DNA of 64,000 nt from Fontivita pretiosa (GTDB lineage: Bacteria; Planctomycetota; Phycisphaerae; Tepidisphaerales; Tepidisphaeraceae), in the NCBI RefSeq assembly GCF_050410795.1, contig NZ_CP191258.1:3100001-3164000 (forward strand), in the 5' to 3' direction. Shown piece by piece: positions 43,332 through 52,384 of this stretch. Each line of letters starts with the position of its first letter. Positions within the stretch are counted from its first letter, which is position 1. The notes under the pieces were generated by a model. The model worked only from the letters and a program-made list of their open reading frames with translations. It searched no databases and was not told the origin of the DNA. The position numbers and the translations under genes were made by a program.

Positions 43332-45740
43332 GATCGGACGATACTCGATTAGCAGATGATGTTTCCCCGCCGACAGCGGCACGGCGCGCAGCGCGTGGTT
43401 GGCCGGCAGCAGGTGATAAGCCGGCTGCGGCGGCGGAACACCTTCGCGAGTCGCGCGGACCCGCCAGCCGGAGCTGTAGGCGTCGGTGATCAGCAGGATC
43501 GCCGCACCAGACAACTCAACCGTCAGCTCGATCCGAGACGGGTCTTGTCCGACCACATGCAGCCTGTCCGGCGAAGCCCGGGCCGCGATGGATTCGCCCG
43601 CGGGTACATCACCCGGCGGGTGCGGGTCGGGCGGCTGTTCGAGGATCACCGTCGTGAGCGGATCAAAGTCCGGATCGAGCACGGCCTGGAGCGACTCGGT
43701 CGGGCCGCCGACCACGCGCACGTTGCGGATCAGATTGAACTGGGGCATCGGGTTAGCATCGGAAAGCGGCTGCTGGCTGTGGGGTAGGGTCTGTCGCACG
43801 CGAAGCATTGCCCACAGCCGCGAGCGGCGAATGTGCCGGGTCACGAACACGCCTTCCAGTCGATCTTTTTCACCGCCGATCAGCCAGCCCAGCAGGTTTC
43901 CCCAGCGCCGCGGGACGGAGGTATCGTATCCGCCAGCACTGAGGATTCCGGCCTGTGCCGGGAAGTTCAGCCACACATATTCGCCGATGAGGGCGCGTTG
44001 GTCCGGGGCGAGTCGGGACAGCGCAGCCTGCCAGTGCGGCGGGGGCTTGTCGCGCGGGACGAACCGTTCCTGCCATGCTCGGTCAGTGCCTGACCAGACC
44101 TGCGCCACGGCCAGGGCCGGCAGCAGCAGCAGCCAGCCGCGATGACGGATCGCCACAGCCATCACCAGGGCGATTTGTGCCAGGGCCAGTGACGCGGATC
44201 GCAGTTGGGAGACGGCGAAGTCGGCGCTGCGTTGGATGGTTTGGGGATCGGGCGGCTGGCGCGTGAAGGGCCAGGTTTCACCCGTGTCGGCCAGCCGGCG
44301 GATCACGCCTGCCCAGGCGCCCTGCGAGCCGGTGTTTGCCGAGTGGCCGGTGATCAGCGCCGCCGCCAGCATCGTTGCCGCCAGCGCCGCCGCCAGGCAT
44401 GCCCATCGCCCCAGTCTCCACGGGCGCAGATGCGCGTGGTGTTGAAGGAGCTGATCGAAAGCGCTGGCGGCCAGGGTCGTCGTCGCCAGTGTCGTGAGCA
44501 GTCCGAATCTCGCCGGTACACGGAAGTAGTCCAGCCCCGGCACCACCGCCAGCAGCAGGCGATACAGCGGGGTGTACTTGCCCAGCGCCAGGATCAGCCC
44601 CGCCAGCAGCAGCGCCACCAGTGACAGATCACGCCAGAATCGTTCGCCGCGGACTGGTTGCCGCGCCGAACCCAGCGTGCGCGCGAGGCCGATGACGGTC
44701 AGGATCGTGGCCGTCGCGCCCACGAACAGCGAGGTTTCCCACATCAGCCACCGGCCCAGATAGGGCGAATCGAAGTCATTGCCGAACAGGTGTGGCAGGA
44801 AGAGGCTCAGCAGGTTTTCCGGAGGCAGCGAGTAGGAGGAAGCGAAGTCGAAGTCGGTTCCGCCGGCGCGGGTGAGCTCGCGTGCGACGTCGATGGCGGG
44901 CAGGAGCTGCGCGGCGGAGATCGCTGCGCCCAGGGCGTACATCGCCGCGAGCGCTGCGGCCAGCTTCGCGGCTTCGGACCTGCGCCGCGACGCGAGGTAT
45001 CGTCCGGCGGGTATCGCGCTGTAGACCAGCACGCCGATGGCGGTGATGTACGCGATTTGCGGATGCCCGGCCAGGATCTGCATCGCCACCGCGACCGCCC
45101 CCAGCAGACACCAGGGCAGTATCCCGCGCCAGCCGCCGCCCAGACGATCCAGCACTCCGTCGATGCACAGCAGGACAAGCGGCATCCACGCGGCACAGCA
45201 AAGATGCGGCAGGTGGCCGGCATAGATGTGCATGGACATCGGCCCGCAGAACATGAACAGCGTGCCGCCCATCAGCGCCGCGATACTGCCTGCACCGCGG
45301 CGACGGCACCACATCGCCGCCACCAGACCCGACATCATCACGTGCATGGCGATGATCAGGTTCATCGCCCGATTCGGCGAAAGCGGCGCGGCCAGCAGCC
45401 AGTTGGGAGGATAGAGCACTGCATACTGGAGGTTGCCCAGTGCCGGCACCCCGCCAAAGCTGAACGGATTCCACACTGGCAGGTGCCCGTCGCGCAATTG
45501 CTGGGCGACAAAGCGCCGCAAGGGGTAGAACATCACGTCCAGGTCCATCCCCGCCGACGAGATCACCGAGCGCGCGCTGGTCAGCAGGTCCCCGAAGCGC
45601 AGCGCCGTCACCGCCAGGAAGTAGACCGGCGCGATCAGGGCGAAGCGCAACGGCGTGCGGCACCGGCTGCCCGCGCCCGTCCGGCCGCAGCGCGTCGCCG
45701 TCGGCTCCTCACAGACCTTCGTTCGCAGCGAATCATCCAC
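43236..45740 (-). CDS. YfhO-like polytopic membrane protein
   Basis: The 834-residue protein has about twelve membrane helices. The opening periplasmic loop resembles YfhO/GT-C enzymes: SAGMDLDVMFYPLRRFVAQQ, then HLPVWNPFSFGGVPALGN, and LPPENLLSLFLPHLFGND. A soluble C-terminal domain of about 180 residues (ITDAYSSGWRVRATREGVP, AGKHHLLIEYRP) precedes a last helix. YfhO family members glycosylate lipoteichoic acid in Firmicutes; here the acceptor is unknown and no LTA system is expected. The 3' end is shared with obg on the opposite strand. Confidence 0.85.
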   Translation of the reverse strand: MDDSLRTKVCEEPTATRCGRTGAGSRCRTPLRFALIAPVYFLAVTALRFGDLLTSARSVISSAGMDLDVMFYPLRRFVAQQLRDGHLPVWNPFSFGGVPALGNLQYAVLYPPNWLLAAPLSPNRAMNLIIAMHVMMSGLVAAMWCRRRGAGSIAALMGGTLFMFCGPMSMHIYAGHLPHLCCAAWMPLVLLCIDGVLDRLGGGWRGILPWCLLGAVAVAMQILAGHPQIAYITAIGVLVYSAIPAGRYLASRRRSEAAKLAAALAAMYALGAAISAAQLLPAIDVARELTRAGGTDFDFASSYSLPPENLLSLFLPHLFGNDFDSPYLGRWLMWETSLFVGATATILTVIGLARTLGSARQPVRGERFWRDLSLVALLLAGLILALGKYTPLYRLLLAVVPGLDYFRVPARFGLLTTLATTTLAASAFDQLLQHHAHLRPWRLGRWACLAAALAATMLAAALITGHSANTGSQGAWAGVIRRLADTGETWPFTRQPPDPQTIQRSADFAVSQLRSASLALAQIALVMAVAIRHRGWLLLLPALAVAQVWSGTDRAWQERFVPRDKPPPHWQAALSRLAPDQRALIGEYVWLNFPAQAGILSAGGYDTSVPRRWGNLLGWLIGGEKDRLEGVFVTRHIRRSRLWAMLRVRQTLPHSQQPLSDANPMPQFNLIRNVRVVGGPTESLQAVLDPDFDPLTTVILEQPPDPHPPGDVPAGESIAARASPDRLHVVGQDPSRIELTVELSGAAILLITDAYSSGWRVRATREGVPPPQPAYHLLPANHALRAVPLSAGKHHLLIEYRPISIALGLTLSGGAILLLGAAALIAAAPRLIRR

Positions 45741-45852
45741 AGGGCGGGCATTTTAACCGCCCGCGGCGCGGTGGCGCCTTGCTTGGCCTGGTTCCGGCGA
45801 CGTACCATCGGTCGCTGGCCAGTCAATTGAAATCTGAGATCAAGGTGTGTGG

Positions 45853-46416
45853 ATGTTGCCCGAATCGATCAACGTGGCGCTGAAAGAGTGGCACGCCGTC
45901 TGCCGCGCGCTGGAAACCGGACGGCAGATCATCCTGCTGCGTAAGGGCGGAATCTCCGAATCGATCGGCGGATTTCAGCTCGAACATTCGCAGTTCCTGC
46001 TGTTTCCCACCTACCTGCACCAGAGTCTGGGGATGCTCAAGCCCGAGGCTCATGCATGGTTCGAGTCGCGCAACGAGGAACCATCGACGATCACGCTGGC
46101 GCTGGCGGGGGAGGTGAGCGACATTGTGCAGTTGAAGACCCGCGCACAGATGGACGCGCTGGATGCCGAGCACATCTGGACGCCGCCGCTGATCGACATG
46201 CGCTTCAACTACCGTCCGAAGAATCCGCTGTACCTGCTGCTGGTGCGCGTCTATCGCCTGCCGGCGCCGACGACGGTGCAAAACACACCCGCCTACGCCG
46301 GTTGCAAGAGCTGGGTTCCGCTGGAGCAGGCGATCGACGTAGGCGAGGCCGAAGCGATCCTCACGGATGAGCAATACGCGCGGCGACGGCGCAGCGTGCT
46401 CGAGATGCTCAAATGA
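45853..46416 (+). CDS. DUF1802-family protein
   Basis: The 187-residue cytoplasmic protein matches the DUF1802 pattern: NVALKEWHAVCRALETGRQI, LRKGGISESIGGF and QFLLFPTYLHQ, then LWTPPLIDMRFNYRP-like text and a YRLPAPTTV strand. The function is unknown. Family members often lie near restriction or DNA-repair genes, which is not the case here. The ATG at 45853 is chosen because aagg stands seven bases before it; a GTG two codons upstream is possible. It is divergent from the YfhO-like gene. Confidence 0.83.
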   Translation: MLPESINVALKEWHAVCRALETGRQIILLRKGGISESIGGFQLEHSQFLLFPTYLHQSLGMLKPEAHAWFESRNEEPSTITLALAGEVSDIVQLKTRAQMDALDAEHIWTPPLIDMRFNYRPKNPLYLLLVRVYRLPAPTTVQNTPAYAGCKSWVPLEQAIDVGEAEAILTDEQYARRRRSVLEMLK

Positions 46417-46508
46417 TCGCGCCGGCGGTTTGAAGTGATGCCAGTGTGCGGACCATGCGGCGTCGCAGTGTTGCCGACAACACCCGCGGCTGCTTTCGCA
46501 GGGCGGTT

Positions 46509-47903
46509 TCAGTCCTCCGGTTTTTCGCCCGGCGGGGCCATTTTCACGATCCGGGGGTCGAATCGCCCTACAACTTCCACCAGATCCGACTGCGCCGCCA
46601 TCACCTCATGGATGTCCTTATAGACGAAGGGCACTTCGTCGAGTCCGGCCGACAGAAGCTGCACGCCCGCCCGCTCAAGCACCGGCCTGACATCGCTCCA
46701 GCGGAAGGTTTCCCTGGCGGCGGCGCGGCTCATTTGCCGTCCGGCGCCGTGCGCGGCGCTGTTCAGCGATTGGGGATTGCCCTTGCCGCGTACGATGAAT
46801 GCCGGCGAGGCCATCGAGCCGGGGATCACGCCGAGCACACCCGGCGCCGCGGGCGTGGCCCCCTTGCGATGCACGATCAGCTCCCGTCCATCGTGCACTT
46901 CCTTCCAGGCGAAGTTGTGATGGTTCTCCACTCCCGCGATCACCTGCGCGCCGATCGCCCGCGCGATCCGCTGGTGGATCAGCGCGTGATTCGCCGAGGC
47001 GTACTTGCCCATCAGGTTCATTGCGGCGAAGTATTCCTGGCCAGGCTCGCTGTCCAGATCCAGCCACGCCAGGTGACGCAGTTTCTGCGGCAGCTCAGGA
47101 TGCAGTTGCATCGCCAGTTGGGAGTAATACCTGGCGACCTCGGCGCCTGCGCCGCGGCTGCCGCTGTGGGACAGAAGCGCCAGGTATTGTCCGGGCTCAA
47201 GTCCCAGTTCGGGCTTGTCCAGCGTGAGGATTCCGAACTCGACGAAGTGATTGCCCGATCCGCTGGTTCCGAGCTGTGCCCGGGCCTTGGGGAAGACCTG
47301 TTTGGTGACCGGGCTGACGGACCAGTCTTCGTCCAGGACTTCGTGTTCCAGGGGTTTGGAAAACTCGGCGCCGACGCCGAAGCGGGTTTCGCGCTGAAGG
47401 GCGCGCACCAGCGTGTCGTTGAGCCGCTGAATCTGATCCGCGGGAATATCGAAGACCGACAGCTTCATCCGACAGGCGATATCCACGCCGACTGCGTAGG
47501 GGATGATGGCATTTTCAGTTGCCAGCACGCCTCCGATGGGCAATCCATAGCCGACGTGCGCATCGGGCATCAGCGCCCCGCGGACGGAGACGGGCAGTCG
47601 CATGGCGGCGTCCATCTGAGCCAGGGCATCGGGGTCGGGATTCTGGCCCCAGACCTGATAAGGCGCCGGCTGCTGCCGCTCGGTGAAGGTTGGCTGGTTC
47701 TGCTGCTCGGCAAGCACCCGCGCCAGCTCCCCAAAGTATGGATGCGAGGCATTGCCTTGCGGATCATCCAGCACTTTCTTCAGCTCGCGCTTGACCGCCT
47801 TTTCGCTGCCCAGTTCCTGCTTGGCGCGCGGGATCAGTCGCAGCGCCACACCGATTGCCGGACCCGGCTTCAAGCCCAGCTTGATCAGATCCTTGCCGGT
47901 CAT
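46509..47903 (-). CDS. rtcB: RtcB RNA ligase with an extra N-terminal segment
   Basis: RtcB joins 2',3'-cyclic phosphate and 5'-OH RNA ends using GTP and Mn2+, in RNA repair. The 464-residue protein has the core with DAHVGYGLPIGGV, metal ligands Asp141 and Cys144 (VGVDIACRM), GSGNHFVE (His219), SHSGSR (His246), ENHHNFAW and the guanylylated His385 in AAHGAGRQMSR. The first 75 residues are additional: LIKLGLKPGPAIGVALRLIP resembles the linker found in CCA-adding enzymes. No rtcA, rtcR or archease gene is near. It is divergent from the ACT gene. Confidence 0.95.
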   Translation of the reverse strand: MTGKDLIKLGLKPGPAIGVALRLIPRAKQELGSEKAVKRELKKVLDDPQGNASHPYFGELARVLAEQQNQPTFTERQQPAPYQVWGQNPDPDALAQMDAAMRLPVSVRGALMPDAHVGYGLPIGGVLATENAIIPYAVGVDIACRMKLSVFDIPADQIQRLNDTLVRALQRETRFGVGAEFSKPLEHEVLDEDWSVSPVTKQVFPKARAQLGTSGSGNHFVEFGILTLDKPELGLEPGQYLALLSHSGSRGAGAEVARYYSQLAMQLHPELPQKLRHLAWLDLDSEPGQEYFAAMNLMGKYASANHALIHQRIARAIGAQVIAGVENHHNFAWKEVHDGRELIVHRKGATPAAPGVLGVIPGSMASPAFIVRGKGNPQSLNSAAHGAGRQMSRAAARETFRWSDVRPVLERAGVQLLSAGLDEVPFVYKDIHEVMAAQSDLVEVVGRFDPRIVKMAPPGEKPED

Positions 47904-47923
47904 AGGCCGCTCCGTCCTATAAT
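47893..47923 (+). promoter_or_regulatory. Predicted promoter before the ACT-domain gene
   Basis: A perfect TATAAT stands at 47918-47923 with TTGCCG 19 bases upstream at 47893-47898. The spacing is long. The hexamer reads TATTAT-like in the reverse direction (ATTATA), so it may also serve rtcB. The ACT-domain gene starts 93 bases downstream. Confidence 0.4.
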
Positions 47924-48015
47924 ACGCGACGTGACGGGATTGAAGCAGCGTCCGGTTTGTCGGGCGTGGTGTTTTTTAATGGGAATAACTGCATCATTTC
48001 GCTAAAGTCAGTGAA

Positions 48016-48495
48016 ATGGAAGAAGTTCTTCCGCCCCAAACCGAAGAGGGCGCAGGCTTTGAGCGCACTCGCGTCCCGCAGTTCACGATCTTTCTGGAAA
48101 ACCGCGTCGGGCGGCTCAATGCTCTGGTGCGCCTGCTGGAAGAACACGTCGGCGTGATCAACGCCCTGGCGATCGAGGAGTCCGCTGACGCCGCACTGGT
48201 CCGCGTCGTTTGTTCCAACCCTGACGACGGGCGCGAGGCCCTGAAGCGCGCGGGCTTCAGCTTCAGCGAGACCGACGTGCTGGCCGTCGAACTGCCCAAG
48301 GGCAGCAACAAACCGCTGGCCAGCATCTGCACGGCGCTTTTATCGGCCGAGATCAACATCCATTACGCCTATCCGCTTCTGGCGCGTCCGCGCGGGCCGG
48401 CTTTGGCGCTTTATGTGGACGACCCCACGCTGGCGGCGCAGATTCTGATCCGCAAGGGTTTCATTCTGATTGGGGAGAGCGACCTGAAGGTCTGA
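48016..48495 (+). CDS. Tandem ACT-domain protein
   Basis: The 159-residue protein has two ACT modules: QFTIFLENRVGRLNALVRLL to about residue 85, and INIHYAYPLLARPRGPALAL from about 112. Stand-alone ACT pairs bind amino acids and signal their level. The ligand is unknown. A polar N-terminal tail of about 18 residues precedes the first strand. The gene is followed by the HPr-kinase-like gene 108 bases downstream in the same direction. Confidence 0.85.
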   Translation: MEEVLPPQTEEGAGFERTRVPQFTIFLENRVGRLNALVRLLEEHVGVINALAIEESADAALVRVVCSNPDDGREALKRAGFSFSETDVLAVELPKGSNKPLASICTALLSAEINIHYAYPLLARPRGPALALYVDDPTLAAQILIRKGFILIGESDLKV

Positions 48496-48603
48496 GCTGG
48501 CTGCTGCGCAGCAGACGCATTGCAGCATCATCGCGTGCTTTCCCGATAGTACTTCTGCCGATTGGCGGCCTGGTTCGTACTTGCGCCGCGGCAGGAGAAA
48601 GGC

Positions 48604-49626
48604 GTGCACGATCTGCCCGCAACCCGCCTGCGCTACCTGATTCATGGCCACGGCGTCGAGCTGGTCTGTTCCCTGCCGGCGCTGCTGGATCCGCTGCAAC
48701 AGGCCTTGGGGCAGTTCGAAGACCGCGCGCAGCGCCCAGCCACCGCCAGGCCCGTCGCCGGCGTTGTCGGTCCCTATCGCCAGGATCAGGTCCTGCGTCA
48801 CCTTTCGCCCACCGCCACGCGAGTCGCCTGCGACGCGGAGGCCACCAGCGAGCTGTACGAGGAGGCCGAACGCTTCTGGCTTATCGACGATCACTGGGGA
48901 TTGTGTCAGATCAATATTCTCAAGGGTCAGTTCCGCGGTTGGATCGTTTGCGAGCCGGCGATCGATGCCGCGACGGCGGTCGAACGGGCGGTGATGTGGC
49001 CGATTGCGCAGCTCTTGCGTCCGCGCGGGCTGTGGCTGGTTCCGTCGGCAGCCGTGGTGCGCGACGGGTGGGGCGCGTTGCTGATCAGCACGTTCAGCAT
49101 CGAGCCGGAGGTGACGGCGCTGGTCCGCGCCGGCTACCGCATCGTCGGGCAGAACTGGACGGCGCTGCGCGAGCAGGAGGGTCGAACCCAGATGCTGGCC
49201 ATGCCCGGATACGTTCATCGCCTGCTGAGGCGGGGGCCGACGGCGCCGTGGGTCTGGCAGCCGGCGGCGGGCCATCGCGTCGATCTGACCGCCGAATTTT
49301 GCGGCTGCGGCTGTCCGCAAGCCTTGTGCGATGCAGTGATCCTGATCTGTCCCGGGCGCCGGCCGCTGCCGCACCTGGAGCCGATCAGCCCGCCCAACGC
49401 GTTGTCGGCGGTGCGTCGCGCCTGGCCGATCGTCGAGCTGCACCCGCAGCGCCGCCCGGGGTTGATGCCCGCGCGGCTGGCGCAACGCTGTGCCGTGTTC
49501 AGCATGCAGCTTTCGCGCGATCCGCGCCATGTGCTGGATCTGCTTGAGGCGGCGCGTACCCGCCGTCCATCACGACCCAGCGTCTGGATCCACGCGCCCA
49601 ACATCCGCCGTCCTGTCGTGGCGTAG
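48604..49626 (+). CDS. HPr-kinase-like protein without a recognisable P-loop
   Basis: The 340-residue protein resembles HprK-related kinases in layout: an N-terminal part (LRYLIHGHGVELVCSLPALLDPL), then GLWLVPSAAVVRDGWGALLI in the position of the nucleotide loop, and ALVRAGYRIVGQNWTALRE in place of GhrlVaDDrv. The GxxGxGKS/T loop is missing; the strand GALLIS is followed by TFSIEPEV. A catalytic role is therefore doubtful and a regulatory or structural role is possible. The GTG at 48604 is chosen because aggag lies six bases upstream. No HPr or PTS gene is near. Confidence 0.55.
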   Translation: MHDLPATRLRYLIHGHGVELVCSLPALLDPLQQALGQFEDRAQRPATARPVAGVVGPYRQDQVLRHLSPTATRVACDAEATSELYEEAERFWLIDDHWGLCQINILKGQFRGWIVCEPAIDAATAVERAVMWPIAQLLRPRGLWLVPSAAVVRDGWGALLISTFSIEPEVTALVRAGYRIVGQNWTALREQEGRTQMLAMPGYVHRLLRRGPTAPWVWQPAAGHRVDLTAEFCGCGCPQALCDAVILICPGRRPLPHLEPISPPNALSAVRRAWPIVELHPQRRPGLMPARLAQRCAVFSMQLSRDPRHVLDLLEAARTRRPSRPSVWIHAPNIRRPVVA

Positions 49627-49646
49627 ACCGGTCGCACCGATTGTTG

Positions 49647-49680
49647 AAAAAAAAGACAACCCGCGACCACTGGCCGCGGG
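49647..49680 (-). terminator. Rho-independent terminator of rplM-rpsI
   Basis: On the minus strand CCCGCG and CGCGGG enclose a nine-base loop, followed by ttgtcttttttttc. It lies 30 bases past the rpsI stop and faces the convergent HprK-like gene. Confidence 0.85.
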
Positions 49681-49709
49681 CTGGGCTTGTCTGATTCTGC
49701 TTCTTCGCT

Positions 49710-50159
49710 TTACCGCTTGGAGAACTGGAATCGCCTGCGTGCGCCGCGCTGGCCGTATTTCTTGCGTTCTTTCATGCGGCTGTCGCGGGTGAGGAAGCCG
49801 GCGTTGCGCAACGTGCCCTCCAGCGAGCTGTCGTACTTGGCCAGGGCACGCGCCAGGCCCATGACGATGGCGCCGGCCTGCCCCGACAGCCCGCCGCCGG
49901 TGGTGTTGACAAACACGTCCATCTTCCCGCCGGTGTTGGTGACCTCCAAAGGCCCGAAGATCGCCTTGCGATCCTGTTCGGCGGTGAAGTAGTCGTTGAT
50001 GCTTCGCCCGTTGACCTCGATCTTGCCAGTGCCCGGGGCGATGCGCACGCGGGCGACGGAAGTCTTGCGTCGGCCCACCCCCCAGACGTAACTGGGCCTG
50101 ACCTTCGGAGCCGCGGCTTCGCTGGACTGCTCGATCGTGGGAGTTACGGTCTCGGACAT
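49710..50159 (-). CDS. rpsI: 30S ribosomal protein S9
   Basis: S9 lies in the head of the small subunit and its C-terminal tail reaches the P-site tRNA. The 149-residue protein has YVWGVGRRKTSVARVRIAPG, then FVNTTGGGLSGQAGAIVMGL, and the conserved end DSRMKERKKYGQRGARRRFQ followed by FSKR. The N-terminal 20 residues are an extra acidic/Ser tail, common in planctomycetes. It follows rplM by 79 bases. Confidence 0.98.
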   Translation of the reverse strand: MSETVTPTIEQSSEAAAPKVRPSYVWGVGRRKTSVARVRIAPGTGKIEVNGRSINDYFTAEQDRKAIFGPLEVTNTGGKMDVFVNTTGGGLSGQAGAIVMGLARALAKYDSSLEGTLRNAGFLTRDSRMKERKKYGQRGARRRFQFSKR

Positions 50160-50238
50160 ATCAATTCAAACGCCACATGTCGAATTCCAAGTACCGAATG
50201 ATGACGAATCACTGGGCCTTGGGCATGGGCGATTCCTT

Positions 50239-50670
50239 TCAGGCTAACTTCAGTTCCTTCGGCTGCTGCGCCGCATGCGGGTGCTGGTCGCCGCGATAGA
50301 TTTTCAATTTGGTGAGCATATGCCGTCCCATGCGGTTTTTGGGCAGCATGCGCTTGACCGCCAGTTGGACAATCCGCTCGGGGTGATGCTGCTGCATCAC
50401 GCGGAACGGGTACAGGTGTCTCCCGCCGGGGTAGCGGCTGTAGGTCTCGTACTGGATCGCGTCGGCCTTGCGACCGGTGACCCGCACCTTTTCAGCATTG
50501 AGGACGATGACAAAATCGCCGCAGTCCACGTGAGGGGCGTAAGTGGGCTTGTGTTTGCCCTGGAGGATGGTGGCGATACGAGCCGCCAGCCGACCCAGGA
50601 TCTGCCCGCTGGCGTCCACGACGTGCCACTGCGGCTTGATTTCGCCCGGTTTGGGCATATACGTGCTCAT
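50239..50670 (-). CDS. rplM: 50S ribosomal protein L13
   Basis: L13 is an early-assembling large-subunit protein. The 143-residue protein has WHVVDASGQILGRLAARIAT, then YAPHVDCGDFVIVLNAEKVR and RMLPKNRMGRHMLTKLKIYR. The ATG at 50670 is chosen because aaggaa stands before it and MSTYMPKPGEIKPQWHVVDA begins the family; upstream codons are leader. It is the first gene of the rplM-rpsI operon. Confidence 0.98.
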   Translation of the reverse strand: MSTYMPKPGEIKPQWHVVDASGQILGRLAARIATILQGKHKPTYAPHVDCGDFVIVLNAEKVRVTGRKADAIQYETYSRYPGGRHLYPFRVMQQHHPERIVQLAVKRMLPKNRMGRHMLTKLKIYRGDQHPHAAQQPKELKLA

Positions 50671-50829
50671 GACGTTTCCTTGGGGCGGCGTGTTGCCCGC
50701 CGCATCGTCCGGACCTGCGTTCGCGCCGGTAGCCGCTGTGGACCGCGGCGTGAGCGACAGTCGCCCGGCAAAAAACCAAAACACCCCCGTTTCCGCCGGA
50801 CGCCGTCCGCCGGATTCGAAGGACGCAGC

Positions 50830-50857
50830 AGTCTATCCACCCCGCCCCCGCTGTCAA
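50830..50857 (-). promoter_or_regulatory. Promoter of rplM-rpsI
   Basis: On the minus strand TTGACA (50857-50852) and TAGACT (50835-50830) are separated by 16 bases. Transcription would start near 50823, giving a leader of about 150 bases before rplM. The whole 330-base gap 50671-51000 contains no gene; the leader is GC rich and could carry L13 autoregulation, which the sequence alone does not show. Confidence 0.6.
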
Positions 50858-51000
50858 GCACGGGGCGGGCCGCTCCAGGCACGAAAGACCACCGCTATCG
50901 GGGTTCCCTGAGAGCCCAAGACAACACTGTTCCTCGCACCGACCCAAGCCTCAATCGCCGTGTTGATTGTGCGCTGCCGGACAAGACAGGCACATCACGC

Positions 51001-52242
51001 CTAATGCGGCATCGGGAACCTGGCGGCGAAGTCGGCGACTTCGGCGCGGATTTTGGCGATCGTCGCAGCGTCGTCCTTGGCGGCCAGGGCGCGGTCGATG
51101 AAGTCCGCTACCGTCGCCATCTCCGCTTCCTTCAGGCCGCGGGTGGTCAGTGCCGGCGTGCCCAGGCGGATGCCGCTGGTAATCTTGGGCGGACGCGGGT
51201 CGTTGTAGATCGCGTTCTTGTTGGCGATGATCCCGGCCTGCTCCAGCGCTTTTTCCGCATCCGCGCCGGTGTAGGCTTCGTTTCTGGCGCGCAGATCCAC
51301 CAGCATCAGGTGATTGTCCGTCCCACCGGACTGAAGCCGATACCCCTTTTTCATCAGCGCATCGGCCAGCGCTTTGGCGTTTTTCACGATCTGCTGAGCG
51401 TACGTCTTGAATTCCGGTCGCAGCGCCTCGCCGAAGGCGACAGCCTTGGCGGCGATGATGTGCATCAGCGGTCCGCCCTGGGATCCGGGGAACACGCTTC
51501 GGTTGATCGCCTTGGCCAGCTCGTCGTCGTTGGTCATCAGCAGCCCTCCGCGCGGGCCGCGAAGCGTCTTGTGGGTCGTGGTCGAGACCACATGTGCATG
51601 GGGGAACGGCGAGGGATGTACGCCCGCGGCGACCAGCCCGGCGATGTGCGCGATGTCGGCGAACAGCAGCGCCCCGACCTCGTCACAGATCTGCCTGAAC
51701 CTGGCGAAATCGATCGTCCGCGGATAGGCGCTGTAGCCGCAGAGAATCATCCGCGGGCGATGCTCTCTGGCTTTGGCGCGGACGCTGTCGAAATCGATCG
51801 TTTCGGTGCGGGGGTCAAGGTCGTAAAACTCGGGCTTCCAGAAGATGGCCGAGGCGTTCAGCTTCATTCCGTGGCTGAGGTGTCCGCCGCTGGAAAGCTG
51901 AAGCGACAGGAAGGTATCGCCCGGCTTCATCATGGCCATGAAAGCGGCGAGATTGGCGTTGGCGCCGCTGTGGGGCTGGACGTTGGCGTACTTGCAGCCG
52001 AAGAGCTGCCTGGCGCGTTCGATGGCCAGGGTTTCGATCTGGTCGTAGTACTGGCATCCGCCGTAGTAGCGCGCGCCCGGATAGCCTTCGGCGTACTTAT
52101 TGGTCATCACGCTTCCCGTGGCCTGCATCACGGCGCGCGAGACGTGGTTTTCCGAGGCGATCAGCTCCAGGGTCGATTCCTGCCGCCGCTGTTCATTGCG
52201 GAGGATCTCGGCGACGGTTGGATCGGTTTCTTCCAGGCACAT
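51001..52242 (-). CDS. glyA: Serine hydroxymethyltransferase
   Basis: GlyA interconverts serine and glycine with tetrahydrofolate and PLP, feeding one-carbon metabolism. The 413-residue protein has LELIASENHVSRAVMQATGS, NKYAEGYPGARYYGGCQYYD, HSGANANLAAF, FADIAHIAGLVAAG (Asp196) and the PLP lysine Lys225 in STTTHKTLRGPRGG. The length is normal. ATG at 52242 is used; a GTG at 52248, five bases after gggag, is equally possible. The gene is read in the same direction as the ANTAR regulator upstream, 142 bases away. Confidence 0.97.
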   Translation of the reverse strand: MCLEETDPTVAEILRNEQRRQESTLELIASENHVSRAVMQATGSVMTNKYAEGYPGARYYGGCQYYDQIETLAIERARQLFGCKYANVQPHSGANANLAAFMAMMKPGDTFLSLQLSSGGHLSHGMKLNASAIFWKPEFYDLDPRTETIDFDSVRAKAREHRPRMILCGYSAYPRTIDFARFRQICDEVGALLFADIAHIAGLVAAGVHPSPFPHAHVVSTTTHKTLRGPRGGLLMTNDDELAKAINRSVFPGSQGGPLMHIIAAKAVAFGEALRPEFKTYAQQIVKNAKALADALMKKGYRLQSGGTDNHLMLVDLRARNEAYTGADAEKALEQAGIIANKNAIYNDPRPPKITSGIRLGTPALTTRGLKEAEMATVADFIDRALAAKDDAATIAKIRAEVADFAARFPMPH

Positions 52243-52384
52243 GGACACGTTGGCTCCCTTCGGTTTCCGGGAATGCGTACGGGAATTCAAGAAGGCGCGG
52301 GATTGTAGCGGAGGCGGGCGGCCTTGTCAGCCGAGCTGCGTGGCGTGCGCTTCGGGTTCGGGCGGCAAACGATCCTGTCGCTGC

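Noticed and set aside
44658..45830. Long plus-strand frame opposite the YfhO-like gene
   Set aside because: It is a shadow frame rich in Arg, His and Gln. The minus-strand frame has clear membrane helices and family motifs.
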